This document shows, one piece after another, positions 45,338 to 53,801 of a stretch of 64,000 bases of DNA (position 1 is the stretch's first letter; each line of letters starts with the position of its first letter). The DNA comes from Arthrobacter sp. MN05-02 (GTDB taxonomy: Bacteria > Actinomycetota > Actinomycetes > Actinomycetales > Micrococcaceae), in NCBI GenBank assembly GCA_004001285.1, contig AP018697.1:2790001-2854000 (forward strand). The letters run 5' to 3'. Under the pieces are notes generated by a model. The model was not told the origin of the DNA and did not search any database. It saw nothing but the letters and a program-made list of their open reading frames with translations. A program made the position numbers and the translations under genes.

Positions 45338-45861
45338 CCCGGCACCCGCGATCGGTCCGGAGGGGCGGGACCTCGACCAGCAGGACCGCCAGGGCGGCAG
45401 CCCTGTGCGCGATGCAGCTCGCCGCTACGTCCTGCACGGTCGAAGCGCTCCCCTGTACGGCGATCGCAGCGCTTTCGGGACTGTCCATCAGCATCGAGGG
45501 TGGGCCTGCGGCTGTCACGGAGGAACTCCGACTGACGGCGTGCACCGAGGACGGCTGCACCACCACCGAGGTGGTGCCGGCCCCCGGCTCGTCGGTGACT
45601 GCGGAGACATGCAGTCCCGATGCGAACTCGTGCAGCGCATCCTCGACGCCGGACGGCACGCTCCAGGGATTCGCCGACCTCGACCTGCCCGAGCAGGAGG
45701 TCCGCGTCGACGTGGTCCTCCGGGGGACGGACGGGTCCACGGATCGCCATACGGCCACCGTCCTCCCGACCAGGGTGTACCCGAACGGCGAGCAGTGCGG
45801 CGGCGACGCCGTGCAGGGTCACCTGGTGCTCGACGACGCCGGGCTCCGTCCCGGCCCGTGA
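45334..45861 (+). CDS. putative lipoprotein
   Basis: Up to 175 residues. A hydrophobic stretch with AALCAMQLAATSC looks like a lipoprotein signal with C as the anchor; the mature part has several cysteines (LRLTACTEDGCTTTEV, AETCSPDANSCSAS, NGEQCGGD). The start is unclear: the only in-frame ATG (45412) would cut the signal. A CTG at 45334 would overlap the SDR stop as CTGA, as ATGA and GTGA do elsewhere. A small indel is also possible. Function unknown. Confidence 0.55.
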   Translation: MTRHPRSVRRGGTSTSRTARAAALCAMQLAATSCTVEALPCTAIAALSGLSISIEGGPAAVTEELRLTACTEDGCTTTEVVPAPGSSVTAETCSPDANSCSASSTPDGTLQGFADLDLPEQEVRVDVVLRGTDGSTDRHTATVLPTRVYPNGEQCGGDAVQGHLVLDDAGLRPGP

Positions 45862-45894
45862 CCGCCCGTCGGACCCGCCCGGGGAACGGCGCCG

Positions 45895-46527
45895 GTGCGG
45901 GTTCCGTTGAACCGGGTACACCCTCCATGGAAGGCTCTCCCCCTGCGCATCCTCCTGACCGGTATCGACGGGTCCGGCAAGAGCACGGCCGCCCGCCACC
46001 TCACCCACGCCATCACCTCCCGGGGAGGACGCGCCGTGCTGCTCAGGACCCCGGCCGGGCGCCGGACGATGGCGGCGTGGTGGTCGCGGCTGGGCCGGGC
46101 GCCGGGACCGCGTCTGCAGGACACGCTGGAGACCGTGGCCCGCGTGGCCAATGCCCTCTCCCACGAAGTGCGACTCCTCCGCTTCGACGGCGTCGTCGTG
46201 CTCGATCGCGGGCTCGCCTGCCAGCTCGCGCTGCGCGAGGCACGCGGCCTTCCGCGCGGGGTGCTCCTGCCGTGGCTCCAGCGGGTCCTCCCCGCACCCG
46301 ACGTCGTCGCGCATCTCGACCTGCCCGTCGACGTCGCGCTGCGTCGCGTCGCGGCACGCGGCACCGACGTGGAGACACGCGCGGGGCTCACGGCACTGCA
46401 GGCCGGCTACCGGACGCTGCCCGAGTTCGGCTCCTTCACGCTCCTCGATGCCGACCGACCGGCACGGGACGTCCTCGACGACCTGCTGGCCCTCGTCCAC
46501 CGGGAGACATCCGGGGCCAGGACCTGA
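45895..46527 (+). CDS. thymidylate-kinase-like P-loop protein
   Basis: A 210-residue nucleoside-phosphate kinase of the Tmk family. The P-loop is LTGIDGSGKSTAARHLTHA (about residues 21-39), and the DR motif is VVVLDRGLACQ. After RVAARG the lid segment is less conserved than in typical thymidylate kinases, so its exact substrate may differ. It starts at GTG 45895 after GGGGAACGG. Confidence 0.78.
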   Translation: MRVPLNRVHPPWKALPLRILLTGIDGSGKSTAARHLTHAITSRGGRAVLLRTPAGRRTMAAWWSRLGRAPGPRLQDTLETVARVANALSHEVRLLRFDGVVVLDRGLACQLALREARGLPRGVLLPWLQRVLPAPDVVAHLDLPVDVALRRVAARGTDVETRAGLTALQAGYRTLPEFGSFTLLDADRPARDVLDDLLALVHRETSGART

Positions 46528-46555
46528 GACCCGGTTCTGGTGCAGGACGGCGGGG

Positions 46556-47464
46556 CTACAGGGCCGTGATCGTCCAGCCCGTCGCGTGCATCTCCCCGGG
46601 CTGGAGGACGACGAGGTCCTCGCCCGAATTGAAGGCGTCGGGCGGGCAGGTCATCGGTTCGACGGCGAGGCCGAGTCGCGTGTTCTCCGGCTTCTTCGGG
46701 AGGTCCGCAGTGTGGATCTGCACCCAGGGGCAGCTCTGGTCCCACACCATGGCCGCGCCGGTGCCGGACGCCGGGTCGGTGACCCGGACCGTGGCCCGGC
46801 CGGCACCGTCCCGTGCGAGGCCGGTGAAAGCGTGGTCGATCCGGACGTCCCCGAGGACGCGTGCGGAACGGAAGTCGAAGGGCGTGCCGTCCACGGCTTC
46901 CCTGCCGATCGGCAGGAGGCGGTCGGGCGTGACGGCCAGGACCGTCGAGGCGGGGAGCTCGAGCACCCATTCGTCGAGCGGTGACGGACCGGCGACCAGG
47001 TACGGGTGGGGGCAGACCCCGTACGGCGCTCGCCGGGATCCCGTGTTCAGGGCGGTGACATCGGTGCGGAAGCCCTCCCCGCCGACGCTGAAGCGTGCCT
47101 GCAGCGCGAGCGTGAAGGGGTACGCCTCCGTCGGTTCGATGGTGCACCCCAGGATCACGGTGGAGTCGGTGTGCTCCACGAGGTTCCAGGGGATGTCGAA
47201 GACCAGTCCGTGCAGGGCGGCGCCGCGCTCGGGTTCGTTGACGTGCAGCTGGTGGTGGACGCCGTCGAACGAGTAGCGGCCGTCCTCGATCCGGTTGGGC
47301 CACGGCGCCACGAAGGCCCCGCGGAAGCTGGGCATCTCCTCGTCGGCGCCGAAACCGACCACGAGCGGCCGTCCCTCGTAGGTCAGTTCCCGGACGGCAG
47401 CACCGAGACCGAGGACGACGGCCGTGTAGCCGCCGCCCTCGATCCTGTATTCGGAAGAGCTCAT
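46556..47464 (-). CDS. aldose 1-epimerase family protein
   Basis: A 302-residue mutarotase. Typical motifs are YEGRPLVVGF near the N-terminus, FVAPWPNRIEDGRYSFDG, the catalytic histidine in CPHPYLV, and the catalytic glutamate in LAVEPMTCPPDAFNSGEDL. It interconverts anomers of a sugar, here probably arabinose, given the neighbouring arabinofuranosidase. Its ATG overlaps the arabinofuranosidase stop by 4 bases, ending the operon. Confidence 0.88.
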   Translation of the reverse strand: MSSSEYRIEGGGYTAVVLGLGAAVRELTYEGRPLVVGFGADEEMPSFRGAFVAPWPNRIEDGRYSFDGVHHQLHVNEPERGAALHGLVFDIPWNLVEHTDSTVILGCTIEPTEAYPFTLALQARFSVGGEGFRTDVTALNTGSRRAPYGVCPHPYLVAGPSPLDEWVLELPASTVLAVTPDRLLPIGREAVDGTPFDFRSARVLGDVRIDHAFTGLARDGAGRATVRVTDPASGTGAAMVWDQSCPWVQIHTADLPKKPENTRLGLAVEPMTCPPDAFNSGEDLVVLQPGEMHATGWTITAL

Positions 47465-48972
47465 GCGAGGGATACGGCCGTCCAGGACACGGGGGGCAGC
47501 GTGATGGTCACGGCACCGCCGTCGAGCTTCGCTGAGGTGTTGGTCTTCATGGTCACGCGCTCGGGCTCCTCGAGGGTGTTCTTGGCATATACGTCCGTAT
47601 CGTACAGCGACTGCGCCTCCACCCGGCTGAACCCGTTCAGTGCCGCGATGTCGATGGTCACGGTCGTCTCCTCGGTCTGGGACCGGTTGACGAGGAAGAC
47701 GGCGGTGGCCCCGGTCGCGTCGTCGTGCGTGGCCACGGCGTCCACCAGGGACACCGTGCCGTAGTCGCTGGTCTCGTACGTGCCGGCGTCGAGCTTGAGT
47801 TCGAGCACGGACCCCTGCGCGAGCTTCGAGGTGAGGGAGAACGGGAAGAACGTGGTCTGGCGCCAGGCGGGGCCCCCCGGCTCGGTCATGATCGGGGCGA
47901 TCACGTTCACGAGCTGCGCCAGCGACGCCGAGGTGACGCGGTCCGCGTGCTTGAGCAGCGAGATCATCAGGTTGCCGAACACGACGGCGTCGGCCACCGA
48001 GTAGCAGTCCTCGAGCAGGCGCGGGGCCACGGGCCAGTTGTCGAGGCCCTCGATCTTGTCGACGTTCTCGAACCGGCTGATGTACCAGACGTTCCACTCG
48101 TCGAAGGAGATGTTGATGGTCTTGGAACTGCCGCGGACGGCCTTCACATGGTCGGCGGTCGCGACGACGGATTCGATGAAGGAATCCATGTCGACGGCGG
48201 AGGCGAGGAAGGAACCGAGGTCCCCGTTCTTCTCCTCGTAGTAGGCGTGGCACGAGATGTAGTCGACGACGTCGTAGGTGTGCGTGAGTACCACGCGCTC
48301 CCATTCGCCGAAGGTCGGCATATGGGCGCTCGAGGAGCCGCAGGCCACGAGTTCGATGGACGGATCGAGCTGGCGCATGGCCCGGGCCGTGATGGCTGCG
48401 AGCTTGCCGTAGTCCTCGGCGGACCGGTGGCCGAGCTGCCATGGGCCGTCCATCTCGTTGCCCAGGCACCAGATCTTCACGTCGAACGGGTCGGGGCGGC
48501 CGTTGGCCATGCGCTGGTCGGCGAGCGCCGTGCCCTTCGGCAGGTTGGTGTACTCGAGGAGCTCGAGGGCCTCCAGGGTTCCGCGCGTCCCGAGGTTCAC
48601 CGCGAGCATGAGGTCGCTGTCGACCTTCTGCAGCCAGGAGGCGAACTCGTGCATGCCCACCTGGTTGGTCTCGGTGGAGTGCCAGGCGAGGTCGAGGCGG
48701 GTGGGGCGCTCCTCGCGCGGCCCCACGCTGTCCTCCCAGCGGAAGCCCGAGACGAAGTTCCCACCGGGATAGCGGATGGTCGAGACGCCCATCTCCTTCA
48801 CGAGGTCGATGACGTCCTGGCGGAAGCCCTCGTCGTCGGCGGTCGGGTGGCCGGGCTCGTGGATGCCGTCGTAGACGTGGCGGCCGAGGTGTTCGACGAA
48901 CCCGCCGAAGATGTTGCGGTTGATGCGCCCGACCGTGAAGGAGGGATCGAGTGTGAGGCGTGCGTTCTGCAT
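47461..48972 (-). CDS. abfA: alpha-L-arabinofuranosidase, GH51
   Basis: A 503-residue glycosidase of family GH51 that removes terminal arabinofuranose units. The acid/base is E173 in CLGNEMDGPWQ and the nucleophile is E292 in FDEWNVWY, at the spacing known for the family. There is no signal peptide, so it acts inside the cell on imported oligosaccharides. It sits behind the transporter genes, in the order SBP, permease, permease, enzyme, epimerase. Confidence 0.95.
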   Translation of the reverse strand: MQNARLTLDPSFTVGRINRNIFGGFVEHLGRHVYDGIHEPGHPTADDEGFRQDVIDLVKEMGVSTIRYPGGNFVSGFRWEDSVGPREERPTRLDLAWHSTETNQVGMHEFASWLQKVDSDLMLAVNLGTRGTLEALELLEYTNLPKGTALADQRMANGRPDPFDVKIWCLGNEMDGPWQLGHRSAEDYGKLAAITARAMRQLDPSIELVACGSSSAHMPTFGEWERVVLTHTYDVVDYISCHAYYEEKNGDLGSFLASAVDMDSFIESVVATADHVKAVRGSSKTINISFDEWNVWYISRFENVDKIEGLDNWPVAPRLLEDCYSVADAVVFGNLMISLLKHADRVTSASLAQLVNVIAPIMTEPGGPAWRQTTFFPFSLTSKLAQGSVLELKLDAGTYETSDYGTVSLVDAVATHDDATGATAVFLVNRSQTEETTVTIDIAALNGFSRVEAQSLYDTDVYAKNTLEEPERVTMKTNTSAKLDGGAVTITLPPVSWTAVSLA

Positions 48973-49019
48973 CGAGCTGCTTTCTGTTCGGGGTGGCGTG
49001 CGGTGGGGCGGGGCGCGGG

Positions 49020-49949
49020 CTACTTGAGCGAGCCGAGCGACAACCCGCCCTGCCAGTACTTCTGGAGGGAGAGGAAGGCGATGATCAGCGGGATGATCGA
49101 GATGAAGGCGCCCGTGGTGATGAGGTTCCACAGGGCCTCGCCGCCGCTGCCGGCGTTGGACAGAGCCTGCCAGCCGTTGAGGCCCACCGTGACGGGGAGC
49201 AGCAGCGGGTCGCTGAGCACCGCCAGCGGCAGGAAGAAGTTGTTCCACGTCCCGACGACGGACAGCAGGAGCACCGTGACGATGGCCGGGCGCAGCAGGG
49301 GGAGCGCGATCTGGAAGAACGTGCGGATCTCGCCGGCGCCGTCGATCCGGGCAGCGTCGAGGAGCTCGTCCGGTACCGCCTCCTGGGCGAAGACCCGCAT
49401 GAGGTACACGCCGAAGGGGCTGAGCAGCGACGGCAGGATGACCGCCCAGATGGTGTTCACGAGTCCCACCGAGCTCAGGAGGACGAAGGTCGGGATGACG
49501 AGCGCGGTCAACGGCACCATGACTGCGCCGAGCAAGATGCCGAAGAAGGCTGCCCGACCGCGGAAGTTGTACTTGGCGAAGCCGTAGCCGGCGAGGACCG
49601 CCAGGATGGTTGCACCCACGCCACCGGAGATGGCGTAGAGGAACGAGTTGCCGAGCCAGCGCCAGTAGATGCCGTCCTGCCGTTCGAACAGGCCCTGGAG
49701 GTTGCTGAAGAAGTGGAATCCGTCGTCGAACCAGAGCGGCCCGCCGGATCCTCCGAACAGGCCCGCCGTGTCCTTGGTGCTTGCGACCGTCAGCCACCAG
49801 AGCGGGGTGATGAAGTAGATGACGAGCATCAGCAGGAAGATGTGCGAGCCGATGCGCGGGCCGCCGTTGCGGGCCCGGTTGCGGGCTGCCGTACCGCGTG
49901 TCTTCCGTCCGGCGTCCTGCTGCTGGGGGGTGTCTGTGACGAGTGCCAT
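49020..49949 (-). CDS. sugar ABC transporter permease (MalG type)
   Basis: A 309-residue membrane subunit of the carbohydrate-uptake class 1 family with six segments. The EAA loop is ELLDAARIDGAGEIRTFFQIALPLLRPAIV. It starts three bases after the preceding permease stop, so they form a pair. There is no ATPase gene in the operon, so a shared one (MsmK/MsmX-like) must energise it (inference). Confidence 0.92.
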   Translation of the reverse strand: MALVTDTPQQQDAGRKTRGTAARNRARNGGPRIGSHIFLLMLVIYFITPLWWLTVASTKDTAGLFGGSGGPLWFDDGFHFFSNLQGLFERQDGIYWRWLGNSFLYAISGGVGATILAVLAGYGFAKYNFRGRAAFFGILLGAVMVPLTALVIPTFVLLSSVGLVNTIWAVILPSLLSPFGVYLMRVFAQEAVPDELLDAARIDGAGEIRTFFQIALPLLRPAIVTVLLLSVVGTWNNFFLPLAVLSDPLLLPVTVGLNGWQALSNAGSGGEALWNLITTGAFISIIPLIIAFLSLQKYWQGGLSLGSLK

Positions 49950-49952
49950 GGC

Positions 49953-50903
49953 TTATTTCAGTCCGCTCTGCTTGCGGGTCAGGAAGAGGAAGATGAAGGA
50001 GAAGACGAACACGACGATCCCGAGCGCGAACGAGATGGCGGAGGCGTAGTTGAACTGGCTGTAGGAGAAAGCCAGCGTGAACGCATACATGTTCGGTGTG
50101 TAGGACACCGGGATGGCTCCCTGTGCCACTCCCCTGAGGACCTGCGGTTCGGTGAAGAACTGGAGGGTGCCGATCAGGGCGAAGATGACCACCATGACCA
50201 GCGACGAGGAGATCATCGGGACCTTGATGCGCAGGGCGATCTGCCGGTCGGAGGCGCCGTCGAGCACCGCCGCCTCGTAGATCCCGGGGTCGATGCCTCG
50301 CAGCGCCGCGTAGATGATGATCATGTAGTAGCCGGCCCACTGCCAGGTGACGATGTTCACGAGGCTGCCGAAGATGCTGTCCTGTGCCAGGAATTCCGGT
50401 GCGGCGAGTCCGAAGAGGCCGAAGATGCTGCTGGCCGGACCGAACCGCGGGCTGTAGAGGAAGCCCCACATCAGGGCACCGATGACGACGGGGATCGCGT
50501 AGGGGATGAAGATCATCAGGCGGGAGAACTTCGAGGCCCAGGTGGCGAGGTTGTCGAGGACCAGGGCCGCGACGAGTGCCACGAGCATCTGGGCCGGGAT
50601 CATGATCAGCGCGAACTTCGCCACCGTGCCGAGGCCCTGCAGGAAGATCGGGTCGGTGAACGCCTTGAGGTAGTTGTCGGCGCCGACGAACTTGTTGCCG
50701 GTCGCGAGGGTGCTGGTGAACAGGCTCATCCGGAAGGCATAGACCAGCGGAAGGATGAGGAAGGTCAGGAAGATGAGGGCGAAGGGCGCCACGAACAGCC
50801 ATCCCCAGCGCTGCCTGCGCCGGTAGTTCCTGTCCGGGCGGTGCTTGGCCTGCCGGGATGCCTCGGCGGGGTGTGACGACGTCGGCGCGGTGGTCGTGGC
50901 CAT
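49953..50903 (-). CDS. sugar ABC transporter permease (MalF type)
   Basis: A 316-residue membrane subunit with six segments, opening with GWLFVAPFALIFLTFLILPLVYAF. The EAA-type loop is YEAAVLDGASDRQIALRIKVPMISSSLV. It follows the binding-protein gene after a 100-base gap that holds a strong hairpin, and pairs with the MalG-type gene. Confidence 0.92.
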   Translation of the reverse strand: MATTTAPTSSHPAEASRQAKHRPDRNYRRRQRWGWLFVAPFALIFLTFLILPLVYAFRMSLFTSTLATGNKFVGADNYLKAFTDPIFLQGLGTVAKFALIMIPAQMLVALVAALVLDNLATWASKFSRLMIFIPYAIPVVIGALMWGFLYSPRFGPASSIFGLFGLAAPEFLAQDSIFGSLVNIVTWQWAGYYMIIIYAALRGIDPGIYEAAVLDGASDRQIALRIKVPMISSSLVMVVIFALIGTLQFFTEPQVLRGVAQGAIPVSYTPNMYAFTLAFSYSQFNYASAISFALGIVVFVFSFIFLFLTRKQSGLK

Positions 50904-50964
50904 GGTGGTCTTTCCTCGAGCTATGGGACGGATGTGTGGCGGACGGACTCCACCCGGAGCGGAG

Positions 50965-50997
50965 GGAAGGTGCCCGCCACGCGAGCGGGCACCTTCC
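50965..50997 (-). terminator. intercistronic hairpin after the sugar-binding protein
   Basis: A perfect 13-bp stem (GGAAGGTGCCCGC with GCGGGCACCTTCC) around a 7-base loop, between the binding-protein gene and the first permease gene. Such structures often allow partial termination or protect the upstream mRNA so the binding protein is made in excess. Confidence 0.8.
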
Positions 50998-51003
50998 GAC
51001 GGC

Positions 51004-52356
51004 TTACTTCAGGGTGAAGCCCTGCTCGGTCGCGTACTGCTCGAGCGATGCCTGGAGGTCGTCGAGTGCCTGGCCGGCATCCTTCTCGCCCTGCACCATG
51101 GCGTAGAGCTGCTCGGTGAGCTGGTCGTAGGCGTAGTTCTGGAACGGGCTGAAGGTCGCGCCCTCGTAGCCCGCAGCAGCGTCGAGGAACACGTCCTTGT
51201 TGATCTGCTGTCCGCCGAAGAACTCGTACTCCTTGTTGGCGAACGCCTCGGACTCGAGCACGGGGGCGTAGGACGGGAAGAGTGCTCCCTTGTCCACACC
51301 GAGGTTCATGCCCTCCTCGTTGCCGAAGATGCCCATGGCGACCTTCGCTGCGAGCTCCTTGTCCTTCGCCTGTTCCGTCACGGCGAAGGTGGAGCCGCCC
51401 CAGTTCACCTGCACGGGGTTGGCTGCGTCCCACTGCGGCAGCGGCGCCGCACGCCAGACCGCGGTCGGATCGGCATCGGACAGGCCCTGCAGGTAGCCGG
51501 GGCCCCAGGCAGCGGCGAGGTAGACGGCGTAGGAACCGTCGACGAGCTTGGTGTTGTAGTCGGCGGTGAAGGCGTCATCGGTCGCGACGAGGCCGTCCTT
51601 CACGAGGCCGTCCCAGTACTCGAGGACCTTCTTCGCGCCCTCGTCGTTGACCTTGATGCCGATCTCCTGCGGGTTCGCGGAGTCGTACTCGAACGGCACG
51701 GAGCCGGCTTGGGCGAAGAGAGCCTGGTTGAAGGCACGGCCGTTGGTCGGGAAGTCGCCGATGATCGCGCCGCTGCCGGACTCCTTCAGCTGGCGGGCCG
51801 CTGCCTCGAACTCCTCCCACGTGGTCGGCACCGCGATGCCTGCGGCATCGAAGAGGTCCTGGCGGTAGAGCATGCCCATGGGGCCGCCGTCGACCGGGAT
51901 GGCGTAGACCGCGTCACCGCTGCTCGCGTCCTCCCAGGCGCCCTCGGCGTAGTCCGCCTTGACGTCGTCGGCGCCGAACTCGGTGAGGTCCACGAGCGCG
52001 TCACGGATGGTGAAGCTGGAGAGGACCTCTGATTCGAGCTGGATGACGTCAGGGGCTCCTGACCCGGACTCGATCGACGTCGAGAACTTCGTGTACTCGT
52101 CGTTGCCCTGGCCTGCGTTCGTCCAGCAGATCTGGACGTCGTCATTGGCGTTGTTGAACTGGTCGACGACCTCGTTGAACGCGGGGTACCAGGCCCAGAC
52201 CGTGACCTGGGGCGCTTCGGCGTTGACGATGGTGTTGGTGCAGGACGCCGCTTCCGAGCCGCCTCCCCCGCCGCTTCCGCTTCCTCCGGAGCAGCCGGTC
52301 AATGCTACGGCAGTGGCGGCGACGATGCCGGCCGTTGCCAGGAACTTGGCTTTCAT
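51004..52356 (-). CDS. sugar ABC transporter substrate-binding lipoprotein
   Basis: A 450-residue extracellular binding protein, probably for arabino-oligosaccharides given the operon. The lipobox is ALTGCSGG with C22, followed by a Gly/Ser linker. Core motifs are VTVWAWYPAFNEVVDQFN, APDVIQLESEVLSSF, PMGMLYRQDLFDAAGIAVPTTWEEF and NWGGSTFAVTEQ. Start ATG 52356 has GAGAGG upstream. First gene of the operon, preceded by a LacI-controlled promoter. Confidence 0.9.
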   Translation of the reverse strand: MKAKFLATAGIVAATAVALTGCSGGSGSGGGGGSEAASCTNTIVNAEAPQVTVWAWYPAFNEVVDQFNNANDDVQICWTNAGQGNDEYTKFSTSIESGSGAPDVIQLESEVLSSFTIRDALVDLTEFGADDVKADYAEGAWEDASSGDAVYAIPVDGGPMGMLYRQDLFDAAGIAVPTTWEEFEAAARQLKESGSGAIIGDFPTNGRAFNQALFAQAGSVPFEYDSANPQEIGIKVNDEGAKKVLEYWDGLVKDGLVATDDAFTADYNTKLVDGSYAVYLAAAWGPGYLQGLSDADPTAVWRAAPLPQWDAANPVQVNWGGSTFAVTEQAKDKELAAKVAMGIFGNEEGMNLGVDKGALFPSYAPVLESEAFANKEYEFFGGQQINKDVFLDAAAGYEGATFSPFQNYAYDQLTEQLYAMVQGEKDAGQALDDLQASLEQYATEQGFTLK

Positions 52357-52543
52357 ATCTCTTGCTTCCTCTCGCGGTGGCATTCCACCGTGGTCCGCCC
52401 CGGAGGGCGGCCGGTCCAGGTGCTGCAGGGAGGAGGATCGCCGGAGCACACGATGCTGCGCCCGCTCGAATCTTCCTTGATCCGGGTCCGCCGTCCTGCC
52501 GACCACCTCCTTCGGAGGGGTTCCGCAAGTGTCGGTTCCGTCG

Positions 52544-52606
52544 TTTACATCGTTGTAGGTAAACGATGTAGAAAGAAGCATGCAGAGTGAAGCGGGTCAC
52601 TGTCAA
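52544..52606 (-). promoter_or_regulatory. arabinoside operon promoter with LacI operators
   Basis: On the minus strand TTGACA (52606-52601) and CATGCT (52582-52577) are spaced by 18 bases. Just downstream lies a long inverted repeat, TACATCGTT (52546-52554) and AACGATGTA (52562-52570), holding TACATCGTTGTA, one mismatch from the palindrome CTACAACGTTGTAG at 53711. The same repressor can be expected to bind both sites. Confidence 0.6.
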
Positions 52607-52641
52607 GCAGCTGGGCGAAAATTTCGGTCGCGGTCGGAGCA

Positions 52642-53658
52642 CTAGCCCGGAAGAGCGGAGGACTCCCGTTCGATCAGGCGGAAACGCGCCTCGATCTCCC
52701 GTGGCGGGACGTCGCTCTCCCGCGCCGAGATGCGCTCCTGCAGGACACGCACGGCGGTATCGGCGATCTCGTCCCGGCCAGGATCGATGGTCGAGAGCGT
52801 GGGCAGGGAGTACCTGCCCTCGTCGAGATCGTCGAAGCCGATGACGGCGACGTCGTCGGGAATCCGCAGGCCCGCCTCCTGCAGCACCCGCATGGCACCG
52901 AGGGCCAGCGTGTCGTTCAGGCCGAACACCGCATCGAAGTCGACGCCGGACTCCAGCAGCTGCCGCATCGACGTGGCACCGTTCGAGCGATGCCACAGGG
53001 TCGTGTAGCCCAGAAGCCTCGGGTCGAACGGAACGCCGGCTTCCTCGAGCGCCTGCCGGTAGCCCCGCAGGCGCAACCCGGCGGAACCGATCACCTCACC
53101 CTCGTGGGCACCGACGACGGCGATCCGGCGACGGCCCTTGGACAGCAGGTGTGCCGTCGCGGCCTGCGCGGACTCGACGTTGCTCATCGTCACGTGGTCG
53201 GTGGGCCCACCGAAGATCCGTTCGCCGAGGAGGACGAGCGGGAAGCTGACGTTCAGGTGGTCGGCGTCCTCATTGCACATGCCGAGCGGGCTGAACAGGA
53301 GCCCGTCGGTCATCTGGAGCCGCGGGCTGGAGAGGATCTCGAGCTCGTGGGCGCGGTCCCCTCCCGTCTGCTCGATGAGGACCTTCAGGCCCCGCCGTTC
53401 GGCGGCCTTGATGATGGAGTCCGCCAGTTCCGCGAAGTAGCTCAACGAGAGTTCGGGCACGGCGAGTCCGATCACGCCGGTCCTGCCCGAGCGCAGGCTG
53501 CGCGCCGAGAGGTTGGGACTGTACCCGAGCTCGGAGATGGCCTGCATGACGCGCTGCTTGGTGTCGGCGCGGATGTGCTGGTAGTCGTTGATGACGTTCG
53601 AGACGGTCTTGATCGAGACACCGGCCGCCAGCGCGACGTCCTTCAGTGTGGCCGCCAT
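52642..53658 (-). CDS. LacI family transcriptional repressor
   Basis: A 338-residue LacI/GalR regulator. The DNA-binding domain is TLKDVALAAGVSIKTVSNVIN (residues 4-24), with the hinge SELGYSPNLSARSLRSGRTG. The effector domain is periplasmic-binding-protein-like (AVIGFDDLDEGRYSLPTLSTIDP). ATG 53658 fits the usual N-terminus and has GAGGGAGCGG before it. It lies upstream of the arabinoside operon and most likely represses it in the absence of the sugar; the effector may be arabinose or an oligomer. Confidence 0.9.
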   Translation of the reverse strand: MAATLKDVALAAGVSIKTVSNVINDYQHIRADTKQRVMQAISELGYSPNLSARSLRSGRTGVIGLAVPELSLSYFAELADSIIKAAERRGLKVLIEQTGGDRAHELEILSSPRLQMTDGLLFSPLGMCNEDADHLNVSFPLVLLGERIFGGPTDHVTMSNVESAQAATAHLLSKGRRRIAVVGAHEGEVIGSAGLRLRGYRQALEEAGVPFDPRLLGYTTLWHRSNGATSMRQLLESGVDFDAVFGLNDTLALGAMRVLQEAGLRIPDDVAVIGFDDLDEGRYSLPTLSTIDPGRDEIADTAVRVLQERISARESDVPPREIEARFRLIERESSALPG

Positions 53659-53710
53659 GCCGCTCCCTCGATCCACCCGTGATGCCCTGTACGCCACGCG
53701 TGAGGTGAGT

Positions 53711-53724
53711 CTACAACGTTGTAG
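53711..53724. promoter_or_regulatory. LacI operator CTACAACGTTGTAG
   Basis: A perfect 14-bp palindrome between the divergent lacI-type gene and the alditol oxidase gene. LacI-family sites of this form with a central CG are typical. The match to the operators upstream of the sugar-binding protein suggests autoregulation and control of the oxidase. Confidence 0.7.
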
Positions 53725-53801
53725 GATGAGCGGGCACCCCGTGCGGACGGAGTGCGCAGCACCTCCCCCATCGTCGCGATACCGGGCAGACAAGGACCAC
53801 C

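Noticed and set aside
50845..52032. A 395-codon open frame opposite the sugar-binding protein
   Set aside because: The minus-strand gene has clear lipoprotein and binding-protein motifs; the opposite frame has none.
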